From the NCBI RefSeq assembly GCF_003344965.1, contig NZ_CP031194.1:1550001-1614000 (forward strand): DNA of 64,000 nucleotides. Reading direction: 5' to 3'. Both the position numbers and the translations under genes were made by a program. Numbering within the stretch: position 1 is the first letter of the stretch; each line of letters opens with the position of its first letter. The notes beneath the pieces were generated by a model. That model searched no databases, had not been told where the DNA came from, and saw only the letters and a program-made list of their open reading frames with translations. Shown here piece after piece: positions 36,093 to 44,773 of this stretch. The DNA is from Streptomyces paludis (lineage in GTDB: Bacteria > Actinomycetota > Actinomycetes > Streptomycetales > Streptomycetaceae).

Positions 36093-37619
36093 TCAGCCGA
36101 GCGCCGCGACCCGCTCGCGGTAGCCCCGTACGGCCGCCGCGTCGCGGTACGGCTCCAGCCGCCGTTCGAAGTCGCGTACGTACTCGACGGCGCGCGCGGA
36201 GCGCATCTCCGCGGCCTGCTGCGCCGCCTCCGCGCCCAGCAGGCACGCCTGGTCCAGCTCGCCGAGGCCCAGGCGCCCGCAGGCCAGCACCACACGGCAG
36301 AAGAGGCGGCTGCGCGCGAAGGCGGGCGCGCGGAGTTGGAGGGAGCGCTCGGCGTGCTGCACGCACGCGCGGTGCTGCCCGAGATCGCGGTGGCAGTGCC
36401 CGAACTCGTCCGCGAGCTGCGCCTCGTCGAAGAGGCGCGCCCAGCGCGGCACGTCGTCGCCCGGCCGCGCCGCCTCCAGGGAACGCTCGGCGCGCACCAG
36501 CGACGACTGGCACGCGCGCGTGTCGAGCAGTACGCCGTGCCCGCGGGCCTCGGCGGCGTGCAGCAGCGCCTGGACGGCCGGGGGCGCGGAGGCCCCGATG
36601 CCCTGCTGGGCGACGCGCGCGAGCTGGACGGCCTCCCGGCCGTGGCCGAGGTAGACGGCCTGGCGGCTCATGGTGATCAGTACGTACGAGCCGTACGCGC
36701 GGTCCCCGGCCGCCTGGGCGAGCCGCAGCGCCTGGACGAAGTAGCGCTGGGCGAGGCCGTGCGCGGCGATGTCGTACGAGGTCCAGCCGGCCAGCCGGGT
36801 CAGCTCGGCGGCGGCGCCGAAGAGCCGGCGCCCGGTGGTCTCGCCGTAGACGCCGCGCAGCATCGGTTCGGCCTCGTGTTCCAGATAGCGGATGAGGGCC
36901 TGCCGGGCGTGGCCGCCGCCGTACGCGTCGTCGAGGGTGCGGAAGAGGTCGCCGACGGAGCGCAGGGCCTCGACGTCGCCGGGGGTGACCTTCTGGCCGA
37001 CGGAGCGCTCGGTGCGCTGCCGGGGGACGACGGGAGGGCCGGCCGAGAGGGCCGGGACGGCGGCTGAGAGGGCGGCGGAGGGCCCGGGGTGGCCGGGGAC
37101 CGTCCCCGGCGCCGTACGGCCCTGGACGGGCACGCGCACGGCGCCGCGGGCGGCGGCGAGAGCGGGGTGGCCGACGCGTTCGTCGGGGCGGCCGATCAGC
37201 CAGTCCCGGCTGGGCACGACCAGCCCCGCCGGGGTGAACGCGATCTTGCGCAGTTCGCTGTGGCTGCCGGAGTCCTTGCGCCAGAGGCCACCGACGATAT
37301 CGACGGCCTCCTCGGGGCTGGACGCGAATTCGAGACCCGCGTAGACGGGCGCGCAGGCGTCGAGGCCCAGGTCCTGCGCGGAGAGCCGGCGGCCGAGCCG
37401 CCGGGTGAAGACCTCGGCGATCAGTGCGGGGGTCGTGCCGCGTGGCTGCTGGCCGCGCAGCCAGCGCGTCACCGACGTCTTGTCGTACCGCAGGTCGAGG
37501 CCGTGCTCCAGGCCGAGCTGGTCCACCCGGCGGGCGAGCCCCGCGTTGGAGAATCCGGCTTCTGCGATGAGCGCGGCGAGCTGGCGGTTGGGGATGCGCT
37601 GCGGAGGTCGTTCCGACAT
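36093..37619 (-). CDS. NsdA-like helix-turn-helix/TPR regulator
   Basis: The 508-residue protein has an N-terminal DNA-binding part (MSERPPQRIPNRQLAALIAE...YDKTSVTRWLRGQQPRG). A Pro/Ala-rich linker (about 170-220) follows, then helical TPR-type repeats (about 240-490), for example FVQALRLAQAAGDRAYGSYV and LLHAAEARGHGVLLD. This matches the Streptomyces family containing NsdA, a repressor of antibiotic production and sporulation. Start 37619 has AGGAGA, rather distant at 11 bases. It is divergent from lipB. Assignment to the family is confident, to NsdA itself not. Confidence 0.82.
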   Translation of the reverse strand: MSERPPQRIPNRQLAALIAEAGFSNAGLARRVDQLGLEHGLDLRYDKTSVTRWLRGQQPRGTTPALIAEVFTRRLGRRLSAQDLGLDACAPVYAGLEFASSPEEAVDIVGGLWRKDSGSHSELRKIAFTPAGLVVPSRDWLIGRPDERVGHPALAAARGAVRVPVQGRTAPGTVPGHPGPSAALSAAVPALSAGPPVVPRQRTERSVGQKVTPGDVEALRSVGDLFRTLDDAYGGGHARQALIRYLEHEAEPMLRGVYGETTGRRLFGAAAELTRLAGWTSYDIAAHGLAQRYFVQALRLAQAAGDRAYGSYVLITMSRQAVYLGHGREAVQLARVAQQGIGASAPPAVQALLHAAEARGHGVLLDTRACQSSLVRAERSLEAARPGDDVPRWARLFDEAQLADEFGHCHRDLGQHRACVQHAERSLQLRAPAFARSRLFCRVVLACGRLGLGELDQACLLGAEAAQQAAEMRSARAVEYVRDFERRLEPYRDAAAVRGYRERVAALG

Positions 37620-37890
37620 CAGCTGTACGGTCTCCTGCCTTCCGGGCCCGGAAGCAGCCCTCATGGAACGGCGCGAATTTAGTAGCCACAACCGCCTCTG
37701 CCACCAACTTCGCCCCACATTCATCCGATCGTGTGAGGATCGCTGGCGCTGCCTGACCCCTGTATGACCGGTGGCCGGACAGGAGCTATGCCACACACAC
37801 CTGCCCGGCCGGTCGCGGCGGTGCCGCCGTACAGTGGCAGGGGCGCTTCCGGTGCCCGTGAAGTCTTCAGGGAGTCAGGGAGGCACTGGC

Positions 37891-38715
37891 GTGAGTGAGC
37901 TGCGGTACATCCATCTGGGGTTCGGCGCGGAAGCCGTCGAGTACCAGGAGGCATGGCAGGAGCAGCGCCGGGTGCACGCGGCCCGCTTCGCCGACGAGAT
38001 CCCGGACACCTGTCTGCTGCTGGAGCACCCGCCGGTCTACACGGCCGGACGGCGCACGGTGGAGAGCGAACGGCCGCTGGACGGCACCCCGGTCGTGGAC
38101 GTGGACCGCGGCGGGAAGATCACCTGGCACGGCCCCGGCCAGCTGGTGGGCTATCCGATCCTCAAGCTGCCGCGTCCCGTCGATGTCGTCGCGCATGTCC
38201 GCCGGCTCGAAGAGGCCATGATCCGTACGGTCGCGGACTTCGGTCTGGCGACCACCCGGGTCGAGGGCCGCAGCGGGGTGTGGGTGCTCGGCGACCCGGT
38301 CGAGGACCGGCCGGGGGCGGGCGGTGGCCTCACGCTGGACTTCGATCCCCGGGTCGCGGACGAGGAGTTCGACCCGCGGCTGAACGGCCCGGAGTACGCG
38401 CCCTCGAACGCCGGCCAGCGCCGGGAGGACCGTAAGCTCGCGCAGATCGGGATCCGGGTGGCGAAGGGGGTCACGATGCACGGCTTCGCCATGAACGTGA
38501 ACCCGGACAACACCTGGTTCGACCGGATCGTGCCGTGCGGCATCCGCGACGCGGGCGTCACCTCGCTCGCGTACGAGCTGGGCCGTGACATCGGCGTCCG
38601 GGAGGTCGTGCCCGTACTGGAGAAACACCTGCGGGAGGTGCTGGCGGCGGCGGAGCCGAGGCCGCGTGAGATCGACCGCGGGGTCGAGCGCGATCGTGAG
38701 CGGGCGAACGCTTAG
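37891..38715 (+). CDS. lipB: Octanoyl-ACP:protein octanoyltransferase LipB
   Basis: The 274-residue enzyme moves octanoate from ACP to lipoyl domains such as those of SucB. It shows [33 protein letters not shown], the catalytic Lys K182 ([11 protein letters not shown]) and catalytic Cys C216 ([14 protein letters not shown]). An insertion of about 45 residues (around 130-180) absent from the 213-residue E. coli enzyme is, as far as I recall, normal for Streptomyces. GTG 37891 has AGGGAGG 7 bases upstream. lipA follows. Confidence 0.95.
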   Translation: MSELRYIHLGFGAEAVEYQEAWQEQRRVHAARFADEIPDTCLLLEHPPVYTAGRRTVESERPLDGTPVVDVDRGGKITWHGPGQLVGYPILKLPRPVDVVAHVRRLEEAMIRTVADFGLATTRVEGRSGVWVLGDPVEDRPGAGGGLTLDFDPRVADEEFDPRLNGPEYAPSNAGQRREDRKLAQIGIRVAKGVTMHGFAMNVNPDNTWFDRIVPCGIRDAGVTSLAYELGRDIGVREVVPVLEKHLREVLAAAEPRPREIDRGVERDRERANA

Positions 38716-38840
38716 CCCGCACGGGGGAATGCGCCCCATCGGCCACGGGTTGGCCAGACGTAATGCCACGTAATTAACGGGCGTAACCTGGTGTTCGCCG
38801 AAGAATCGAATGCCGCGCCAGCAGAGAAGAGGTGCCGGAC

Positions 38841-39806
38841 GTGTCCGCTGTCGCACCCGACGGACGCAAGATGCTGCGTCTGGAGGTCCGGAACAGCCAG
38901 ACCCCCATCGAGCGCAAGCCCGAGTGGATCAAGACCCGGGCGAAAATGGGCCCCGAGTACCAGCAGCTCCAGAAGCTCGTGAAGAGCGAGGGGCTGCACA
39001 CGGTCTGCCAGGAGGCCGGCTGTCCCAACATCTTCGAGTGCTGGGAGGACCGCGAGGCGACCTTCCTCATCGGCGGTGACCAGTGCACGCGGCGTTGCGA
39101 CTTCTGCCAGATCGACACGGGCAAGCCCGAGGCCCTGGACCGTGACGAGCCGCGCCGGGTGGGCGAGTCCGTCGTCACGATGGACCTGAACTACGCCACG
39201 ATCACCGGCGTCGCCCGCGACGACCTGGCCGACGGCGGTGCCTGGCTGTACGCGGAGACCGTGCGCCAGATCCACGCGCAGACGGCGGGGCGCGAGGCGG
39301 GCGGCACCAAGGTCGAGCTGCTGGTCCCCGACTTCAACGCCGTGCCGGAGAACCTGGCCGAGGTCTTCTCCTCGCGTCCCGAGGTGCTCGCGCACAATGT
39401 CGAGACGGTGCCGCGGATCTTCAAGCGGATCCGCCCCGGGTTCCGGTACGAGCGCTCCCTCGAAGTGATCACCCGCGCCCGTGAGGCGGGGCTGGTCACG
39501 AAGTCCAATCTGATCCTGGGCATGGGCGAGACGCGCGAGGAGGTCAGCGAGGCGCTGGTGGATCTGCACGCGGCGGGCTGCGAGCTGATCACGATCACGC
39601 AGTATCTGCGGCCCTCGGTACGGCACCACCCGGTCGAGCGCTGGGTGAAGCCGAACGAGTTCGTGGAGCTGAAGGACGAGGCCGACGCGATCGGCTTCTC
39701 GGGCGTGATGTCGGGACCGCTGGTGCGTTCGTCGTACCGCGCGGGCCGGCTGTACCAGCAGGCGATCGAGCGGCGCGGCGCGGCGGTGGCGAGCCAGGCG
39801 GTCTGA
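38841..39806 (+). CDS. lipA: Lipoyl synthase LipA (radical SAM)
   Basis: The 321-residue enzyme inserts two sulfurs into protein-bound octanoyl groups. The auxiliary cluster motif is CX4CX5C with C56, C61, C67; the radical-SAM cluster motif CX3CX2C is C82, C86, C89 (CTRRCDFC). The C-terminal RSSYRAG supplies the Ser ligand typical of the family. GTG 38841 ([11 protein letters not shown]) matches family N-termini; GTG 38832 is an alternative. It completes lipoylation with lipB. Confidence 0.96.
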   Translation: MSAVAPDGRKMLRLEVRNSQTPIERKPEWIKTRAKMGPEYQQLQKLVKSEGLHTVCQEAGCPNIFECWEDREATFLIGGDQCTRRCDFCQIDTGKPEALDRDEPRRVGESVVTMDLNYATITGVARDDLADGGAWLYAETVRQIHAQTAGREAGGTKVELLVPDFNAVPENLAEVFSSRPEVLAHNVETVPRIFKRIRPGFRYERSLEVITRAREAGLVTKSNLILGMGETREEVSEALVDLHAAGCELITITQYLRPSVRHHPVERWVKPNEFVELKDEADAIGFSGVMSGPLVRSSYRAGRLYQQAIERRGAAVASQAV

Positions 39807-39896
39807 CCGGTGGGCCGGCCGACGCTCTTCCTGTGCAGCAGCGCTGTGTGAATCCGGTCACGAGTGGCTACCTCTGAGTAACTCGCGGCATCGACG

Positions 39897-39940
39897 CGGC
39901 CCGTACGCTCCCCCGCAGGCCGGGGCGGGGGTACGGGCCG
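39897..39940 (+). terminator. Hairpin terminator after lipA
   Basis: CGGCCCGTAC and CCCCCGC on the left arm pair with GCGGGGG and GTACGGGCCG on the right arm, with a small bulge, about 90 bp after the lipA stop. The remainder of the 39807-40094 gap shows no other feature. Confidence 0.6.
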
Positions 39941-40094
39941 CGCCCGTGTTTCCGGGGGGCATGACCGTACGCGTAGCAGGGTTTCATTCGCGTTTGACCG
40001 GTCGGTCACGCCCTGGTAACACCGGGGAGTGACCCTGGACCCACGCACCGCGCACACGCGCTCTTGCCTTCACCTCTCCGAGGGGACCGCCACC

Positions 40095-40418
40095 ATGCAG
40101 GCCGCGCCGGCACGACGCATAGACCGAACCACAGGCCGTACCACCGGCGGGACAGCGGGCCGTACCGCGGGCAGCGGGACGATGGGCCGGATCCTTCCCG
40201 CCGCGCCCGCCCTGCCCGCGATTCCCGCGATCCCCGCCCTGCCGTCCCTCTCCGTGGCCCTGCGCGCGATGGAGTCCCTCCTGCTGAGCGGCGGCCAGCG
40301 CACGGCGCGCCGCAACGCCTGGACGGCCGTCCTGGAGGACCGCCGCCGGGCCAAGGACCGGGTCGAGACGGAGCACGTTCTGGAGGCGGTGTCGGAGGCC
40401 CCTTCCCGCGCCACGTAA
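40095..40418 (+). CDS. Small conserved hypothetical protein
   Basis: The 107-residue protein has a Thr/Gly/Arg-rich N-terminus (TTGRTTGGTAGRTAG), a Pro/Ala stretch (AAPALPAIPAIPALPSLSV) and a charged C-terminal helix (RRNAWTAVLEDRRRAKDRVE). ATG 40095 has GAGGGG upstream. It lies just before the DUF4191 gene, where a small gene of this kind is also found in other streptomycetes as far as I recall. No function is recognised. Confidence 0.65.
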   Translation: MQAAPARRIDRTTGRTTGGTAGRTAGSGTMGRILPAAPALPAIPAIPALPSLSVALRAMESLLLSGGQRTARRNAWTAVLEDRRRAKDRVETEHVLEAVSEAPSRAT

Positions 40419-40428
40419 ACTTCCAGTT

Positions 40429-41127
40429 ATGGCGAGGAAGGAAAACGCAGACACTACTGCGAACCCGGGGCGACTGAAGCAGATCGCCCTTACCTACAAG
40501 ATGACCCGGAAAGCCGACTCGAAAGTCGGACTTGTCCTCGCGGGTGTGGGAATCGTCACCTTCGGTGTCTTCCTCGCGATCGGTTTCTTGATCAACCACC
40601 CCATCTATCTGGGCATCCTGGGTTTCATCCTGGCGTTCCTCGCGATGGCGATCGTTTTCGGCCGCCGTGCCGAGCGGGCCGCCTTCGGTCAGATGGAGGG
40701 CCAGCCGGGCGCCGCCGCGGCTGTGCTGGACAACGTGGGCCGTGGCTGGACCACGACGCCCGCGGTCGCGATGAACCGCAGCCAGGACGTCGTCCACCGG
40801 GCCGTCGGCAAGGCGGGCATCGTGCTGGTCGGCGAGGGCAACCCGAACCGGGTGAAGAGCCTGCTCGCCGCCGAGAAGAAGCGGATGGCGCGGATCGTCG
40901 TCGATGTGCCGGTGCACGACATCATCGTGGGCGACGGCGAGGGCCAGGTCCCGCTCAAGAAGGTCCGTACGACCATGCTGAAGCTGCCGCGCGTGCTGGC
41001 GGGCCCGCAGGTGACGGCGGCGAACGACCGGCTGCGGGCGATGGGCGACCTGATGAGCAATATGCCGCTGCCGAAGGGGCCCATGCCCAAGGGGATGCGG
41101 ATGCCGCGCGGCGGCAAGATGCGCTGA
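40429..41127 (+). CDS. DUF4191 integral membrane protein
   Basis: The 232-residue actinobacterial protein has a charged N-terminus (MARKENADTTANPGRLKQIALTYKMTRK), two adjacent membrane helices (about 32-78), a long soluble region (VAMNRSQDVVHRAVGKAGIVLVGEG) and a basic Met/Pro/Gly-rich tail (MPLPKGPMPKGMRMPRGGK). It matches the DUF4191 family found near lipA/glnA in actinobacteria. Function is unknown. Confidence 0.88.
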   Translation: MARKENADTTANPGRLKQIALTYKMTRKADSKVGLVLAGVGIVTFGVFLAIGFLINHPIYLGILGFILAFLAMAIVFGRRAERAAFGQMEGQPGAAAAVLDNVGRGWTTTPAVAMNRSQDVVHRAVGKAGIVLVGEGNPNRVKSLLAAEKKRMARIVVDVPVHDIIVGDGEGQVPLKKVRTTMLKLPRVLAGPQVTAANDRLRAMGDLMSNMPLPKGPMPKGMRMPRGGKMR

Positions 41128-41168
41128 CGTCCGAACGCCGACGCGAACGCTGACGTCCGAACGTAATC

Positions 41169-41209
41169 GAGGGTGGCCGGTAACCGTACGACGGTTACCG
41201 GCCACCCTC
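41169..41209. terminator. Bidirectional hairpin terminator
   Basis: An 18-bp perfect stem (41169-41186 with 41192-41209) has a 5-base loop between the convergent DUF4191 and RDD genes. Confidence 0.85.
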
Positions 41210-41264
41210 ACCGATTTCAGGGACGCTGATCTCGGGGACGCGTCAGGCAGGCGTGCGACGCGTG

Positions 41265-41732
41265 TCAGCTGCGCACCTGTACGGCCCGGGCGAGCCGGTC
41301 GTGGAGGCCGCGTCCGTCGCGGTCCCAGACGAGCGCCGGGATGGCCAGGCAGAGCAGCGCCGTACGGACGAGGACGCGGCCGGGGCCGATCCGTCCGCCG
41401 TTCTCGGCGATGACCCGGAGGCCGAAGAGGCGCTTGCCGGGGGTGAAGCCGACCGTACCGACGGTGAGCACGCTGAGTACGAACAGGACGCCCAGCGCCC
41501 AGTTGCCCGATGCCTGCCAGTTACCGCCGGAGAGCAGCCCGTATGCGATCAGCATGCAGAGCGCCCAGTCGGTGAACAGTGCGCCGAAACGCCGGCCGAG
41601 GGGGGCGACGGAGCCGGGTCCGTGCTCCGGCAGACCGAGCCGTTCACCCCGATAGCCGAAGTCGACGCCCATCTCCTCGGCCGCCGCGCGCGGTCCGGAG
41701 AGCCACGATCCCACTGCTTGCCTTTTGTCCAC
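41265..41732 (-). CDS. RDD-family membrane protein
   Basis: The 155-residue protein contains the RDD core: an Arg followed by helices ([22 protein letters not shown]), [21 protein letters not shown], and a final helix with [20 protein letters not shown] proteins have a few membrane helices and proposed transport roles. It is divergent from glnA, sharing a 207-bp gap that contains the GlnR site. Confidence 0.9.
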   Translation of the reverse strand: MDKRQAVGSWLSGPRAAAEEMGVDFGYRGERLGLPEHGPGSVAPLGRRFGALFTDWALCMLIAYGLLSGGNWQASGNWALGVLFVLSVLTVGTVGFTPGKRLFGLRVIAENGGRIGPGRVLVRTALLCLAIPALVWDRDGRGLHDRLARAVQVRS

Positions 41733-41805
41733 CCGTACACGGTACTGCGGCGGGGTTCGCGCCCGGGTGCGGGGGCGTCGTGCGCCTGGCGCGGAAGGCG
41801 GCTGG

Positions 41806-41843
41806 TTAACTTCGGCGAAACAAATGGGTCATGCTGGAGAAAT
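41806..41843 (+). promoter_or_regulatory. GlnR-type operator upstream of glnA
   Basis: The sequence fits the actinobacterial GlnR array a-n6-b-n6-a-n6-b: TTAAC-n6-GAAAC-n6-GTCAT-n6-GAAAT, all spacers exactly six. It lies about 100 bp upstream of glnA. GlnR is the OmpR-type global nitrogen regulator and would activate glnA under nitrogen limitation. Its gene is not in the window. Confidence 0.75.
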
Positions 41844-41939
41844 CCCGGAAACCTAAGGTCGGGTCCAGCGTGTGCCACCGCACTGGCCGCACGACCGATA
41901 GCCCCCGCCCCACCTCGGGTCGGGAGGAGGAGGAGCTGG

Positions 41940-43349
41940 ATGTTCCAGAACGCCGACGACGCCAAGAAGTTCATCGCGGACGAGGACGTGAAGTTCGTAG
42001 ACGTCCGCTTCTGCGACCTGCCTGGTGTCATGCAGCACTTCACGATCCCGGCGAAGGCGTTCGACCCGGACGAGGAGCTGGCCTTCGACGGCTCGTCGAT
42101 CCGCGGCTTCCAGGCCATCCACGAGTCGGACATGGCGCTGCGCGCGGACCTCTCGACGGCCAGGGTCGACCCCTTCCGCCGCGACAAGACCGTGAACATC
42201 AACTTCTTCATCCACGACCCGATCACGGGCGAGCAGTACAGCCGCGACCCGCGCAACATCGCCAAGAAGGCGGAGGCGTACCTCGCCTCCACCGGCATCG
42301 CGGACACCGCGTACTTCGGCCCGGAGGCCGAGTTCTACGTCTTCGACAGCGTGCGTTTCAACACCACCGCGAACGAGGGCTTCTACCACATCGACTCCGA
42401 GGCCGGCGCCTGGAACACCGGCGCGGTCGAGGACAACCGCGGCTACAAGGTCCGCTACAAGGGCGGCTACTTCCCGGCCCCGCCGGTCGACCACTTCGCC
42501 GACCTGCGCGCCGAGATCTCCCTGGAGCTGGAGGCGTCCGGCCTCCAGGTCGAGCGCCAGCACCACGAGGTGGGCACCGCCGGCCAGGCCGAGATCAACT
42601 ACAAGTTCAACACGCTGCTCGCCGCGGCCGACGACCTGATGCTCTTCAAGTACATCGTGAAGAACGTCGCCTGGCGCAACGGCAAGACCGCGACCTTCAT
42701 GCCCAAGCCGATCTTCGGTGACAACGGCTCCGGCATGCACGTCCACCAGTCGCTGTGGCAGGGCGGCGTCCCGCTCTTCTACGACGAGCAGGGCTACGCG
42801 GGCCTCTCGGACACCGCCCGCTACTACATCGGCGGCATCCTCAAGCACGCCCCGTCGCTGCTGGCCTTCACGAACCCGACGGTGAACTCGTACCACCGCC
42901 TGGTGCCGGGCTTCGAGGCGCCGGTCAACATGGTCTACTCGCAGCGCAACCGCTCCGCCGCGATGCGTATCCCGATCACGGGCTCGAACCCGAAGGCCAA
43001 GCGCGTCGAGTTCCGCGCCCCGGACCCGTCCTCCAACCCGTACCTGGCCTTCTCGGCCCTCCTCCTCGCGGGCCTCGACGGCATCAAGAACAAGATCGAG
43101 CCGGCCGAGCCGATCGACAAGGACCTCTACGAGCTGGCCCCGGAGGAGCACGCCGGCGTCCCCCAGGTCCCGACCTCCCTCCCGGCCGTCCTGGAAGCCC
43201 TTGAGTCGGACAACGAGTACCTCCAGGCGGGCGGCGTCTTCACGTCGGACCTGATCGAGACCTGGATCGACTACAAGCGCACCAAGGAAATCGCCCCCAT
43301 CCAGCTCCGCCCGCACCCGCACGAGTTCGAGCTGTACTTCGACATCTAA
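41940..43349 (+). CDS. glnA: Glutamine synthetase type I (GSI-beta)
   Basis: The 469-residue dodecameric enzyme makes glutamine from glutamate, ammonia and ATP. Motifs are [17 protein letters not shown], the metal/ATP region [16 protein letters not shown] and NRSAAMRIP. The adenylylation Tyr is Y397 in [10 protein letters not shown], the exact position expected for GlnE control. ATG 41940 follows a strong GGAGGAGGAGG ribosome site. A GlnR operator lies upstream and a terminator downstream. Confidence 0.97.
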   Translation: MFQNADDAKKFIADEDVKFVDVRFCDLPGVMQHFTIPAKAFDPDEELAFDGSSIRGFQAIHESDMALRADLSTARVDPFRRDKTVNINFFIHDPITGEQYSRDPRNIAKKAEAYLASTGIADTAYFGPEAEFYVFDSVRFNTTANEGFYHIDSEAGAWNTGAVEDNRGYKVRYKGGYFPAPPVDHFADLRAEISLELEASGLQVERQHHEVGTAGQAEINYKFNTLLAAADDLMLFKYIVKNVAWRNGKTATFMPKPIFGDNGSGMHVHQSLWQGGVPLFYDEQGYAGLSDTARYYIGGILKHAPSLLAFTNPTVNSYHRLVPGFEAPVNMVYSQRNRSAAMRIPITGSNPKAKRVEFRAPDPSSNPYLAFSALLLAGLDGIKNKIEPAEPIDKDLYELAPEEHAGVPQVPTSLPAVLEALESDNEYLQAGGVFTSDLIETWIDYKRTKEIAPIQLRPHPHEFELYFDI

Positions 43350-43399
43350 GAGGCGCGGGGAGCGGTCGCTCCCCCACCCGGCACATTCTGCGCGGCGAG

Positions 43400-43425
43400 G
43401 CCGCCGTCCCGTTCGGGGCGGCGGC
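43400..43425 (+). terminator. Hairpin terminator after glnA
   Basis: An 11-bp stem with one G-T wobble (43400-43410 with 43415-43425) has a 4-base loop, 50 bp downstream of glnA. Confidence 0.65.
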
Positions 43426-43461
43426 TTCGCCGTTCGGCGTTGTGGTCGCGGTTGCGGTTGG

Positions 43462-43887
43462 TCAGGTGAGGTTCAGGTGGGCCGGGGTTTCCAGGGCGAT
43501 CACGGGGATCACTCGGCGTGTTTGGGTCTGGTAGTCGGCGTAGCCGGGGGTGATGGACGTGATTCGTTCGAAGAGGTGGTCGCGGTGGGGGCCCGTGGCG
43601 GGGACCGCGATCGCTTCGTACCGTTCGGTGCCGATCTCCACCTGGACCGCGGGGTGGGCCAGCAGGTTGTGGTACCAGGCGGGGTGCCGGTCGGCGCCGC
43701 CTGCGGAGGCGACGAGGAGGAGCAGGCCGTCGGCGCGAACATAGCCGAGCGGGACGGTGTGTTCCGCTCCTGACCGTGCGCCGGTGGTGGTGAGCAGGAG
43801 AAGGTCGCCGCCCTCGAAGGGGCCGCCGACCTTTCCTCCGTTGGCGCGGAATTCCGCGATGACCGAATCGTTGAAAGACATGGGCAT
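43462..43887 (-). CDS. Deazaflavin (F420)-dependent nitroreductase-family protein
   Basis: The 141-residue split-barrel protein is of the DDN type. GPFEGGDLLLLTTTGARSG carries the phosphate/F420-binding GxRSG motif, LVASAGGADRHPAWYHNLLAHP the second core motif, and the C-terminus is RVIPVIALE. Such enzymes reduce nitro-compounds, quinones or other acceptors with reduced F420. The start could be ATG 43887 or 43881. It is divergent from the pyrophosphatase gene. Confidence 0.9.
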   Translation of the reverse strand: MPMSFNDSVIAEFRANGGKVGGPFEGGDLLLLTTTGARSGAEHTVPLGYVRADGLLLLVASAGGADRHPAWYHNLLAHPAVQVEIGTERYEAIAVPATGPHRDHLFERITSITPGYADYQTQTRRVIPVIALETPAHLNLT

Positions 43888-44230
43888 GCCGGGTGGGCTC
43901 TCCGGGATGGGGTGGGTGGTGGGGTCGTCAGGTGGGACGGGTGCGTACGCGCTGTATTTGTGCGTACGGGGGGCGCTGTCAGCTGCCCTGGGGACTCGGT
44001 CAGACGCGAGGCGCGGAGTGTGAACTCATGGCTCGATCCCTCGGTGAAGGTGCTCGCCCGATCACCGGCCCGCCCACTGCTCTTCGGCCGGTGTCACGCG
44101 ACACGCGGACCATTAGAGCCACTCGCCGTTTCGCTGTCAACGCGCGCCGTCCCCCTGTCCCCCTGTGCCCCCGTGCGCCCGAATGGCCCGCGGGGCTGCG
44201 GGGTGTGGCACGGCGTGGTCGGATCCTGGT
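43888..44230. other. 343-bp divergent intergenic region upstream of ppa
   Basis: Non-coding region between the nitroreductase and ppa starts. It was read for a fluoride-riboswitch consensus (GGnGATGG...CTGATGACnCCTAC) and none was found on either strand. It contains Gly/Thr-rich G tracts and a C-rich segment near 44146-44171 but no clear hairpin terminator, promoter box or gene. Confidence 0.5.
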
Positions 44231-44770
44231 GTGGAGGCATTCGATGTGACCGTGGAGATTCCGGAGGGGTCCCGCAACAAGTACGAGATGGACCATCGCG
44301 CCGGGCGTATCCGGCTGGACCGGACGCTGTTCACCGCCACCCGGTACCCCGCCGACTACGGGTACATCGACGGCACCCTCGGCCGGGACGGGGAGCCGCT
44401 GGACGCGTTGGTGCTGGTGGGGCAGGCGACGTTTCCCGGGTGTGTGATCCGGTGCCGGGCCATCGGCATGTTCATGATGCGCGATGAGGCCGGTCCCGAC
44501 GAGAAGGTGCTCTGCGTGCCCGCCGGTGATCCCCGCCATGCCGGGCTGCGGGAGATCAGCGATGTCCCCGACTTCGATCTGCTGGAGATCACCCACTTCT
44601 TCCAGGTCTACAAGGAGCTGGAGCCCGGCAAATCCGTGGAGGGGTCCCGCTGGGAGGGGCGTACGGAGGCGTACGCGGAGATCCGGGCCTCCCGGGAGCG
44701 GCTGGCCCGGGAAGCCGGGGGATCCGGGGTCGCTGGGGTCGCTGGTGGTTCTCCGTTCGCAGGCCGCTGA
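44231..44770 (+). CDS. ppa: Inorganic pyrophosphatase paralogue with Asp-to-Glu at a catalytic position
   Basis: The 179-residue family I PPase hydrolyses PPi to phosphate. Family motifs: VEIPEGSRNKYEMDH, YPADYGYI, MMRDEAGPDEKVLCVP and HFFQVYKELEPGKSVEG. The metal/water motif normally DGDPLD reads DGEPLD, so E55 replaces the Asp equivalent to E. coli D67; D53 and D58 remain. Start GTG 44231 matches family N-termini; GTG 44246 has a better ribosome site (GGAGG) and is an alternative. It is 3 bp upstream of the enolase paralogue and part of a likely fluoride-defence block. The tail (GGSGVAGVAGGS) is low complexity. Confidence 0.92.
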   Translation: MEAFDVTVEIPEGSRNKYEMDHRAGRIRLDRTLFTATRYPADYGYIDGTLGRDGEPLDALVLVGQATFPGCVIRCRAIGMFMMRDEAGPDEKVLCVPAGDPRHAGLREISDVPDFDLLEITHFFQVYKELEPGKSVEGSRWEGRTEAYAEIRASRERLAREAGGSGVAGVAGGSPFAGR

Positions 44771-44773
44771 CCC

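Noticed and set aside
43888..44230. Fluoride riboswitch upstream of the pyrophosphatase/enolase operon
   Set aside because: The conserved GGnGATGG and CTGATGACnCCTAC elements were not found on either strand.
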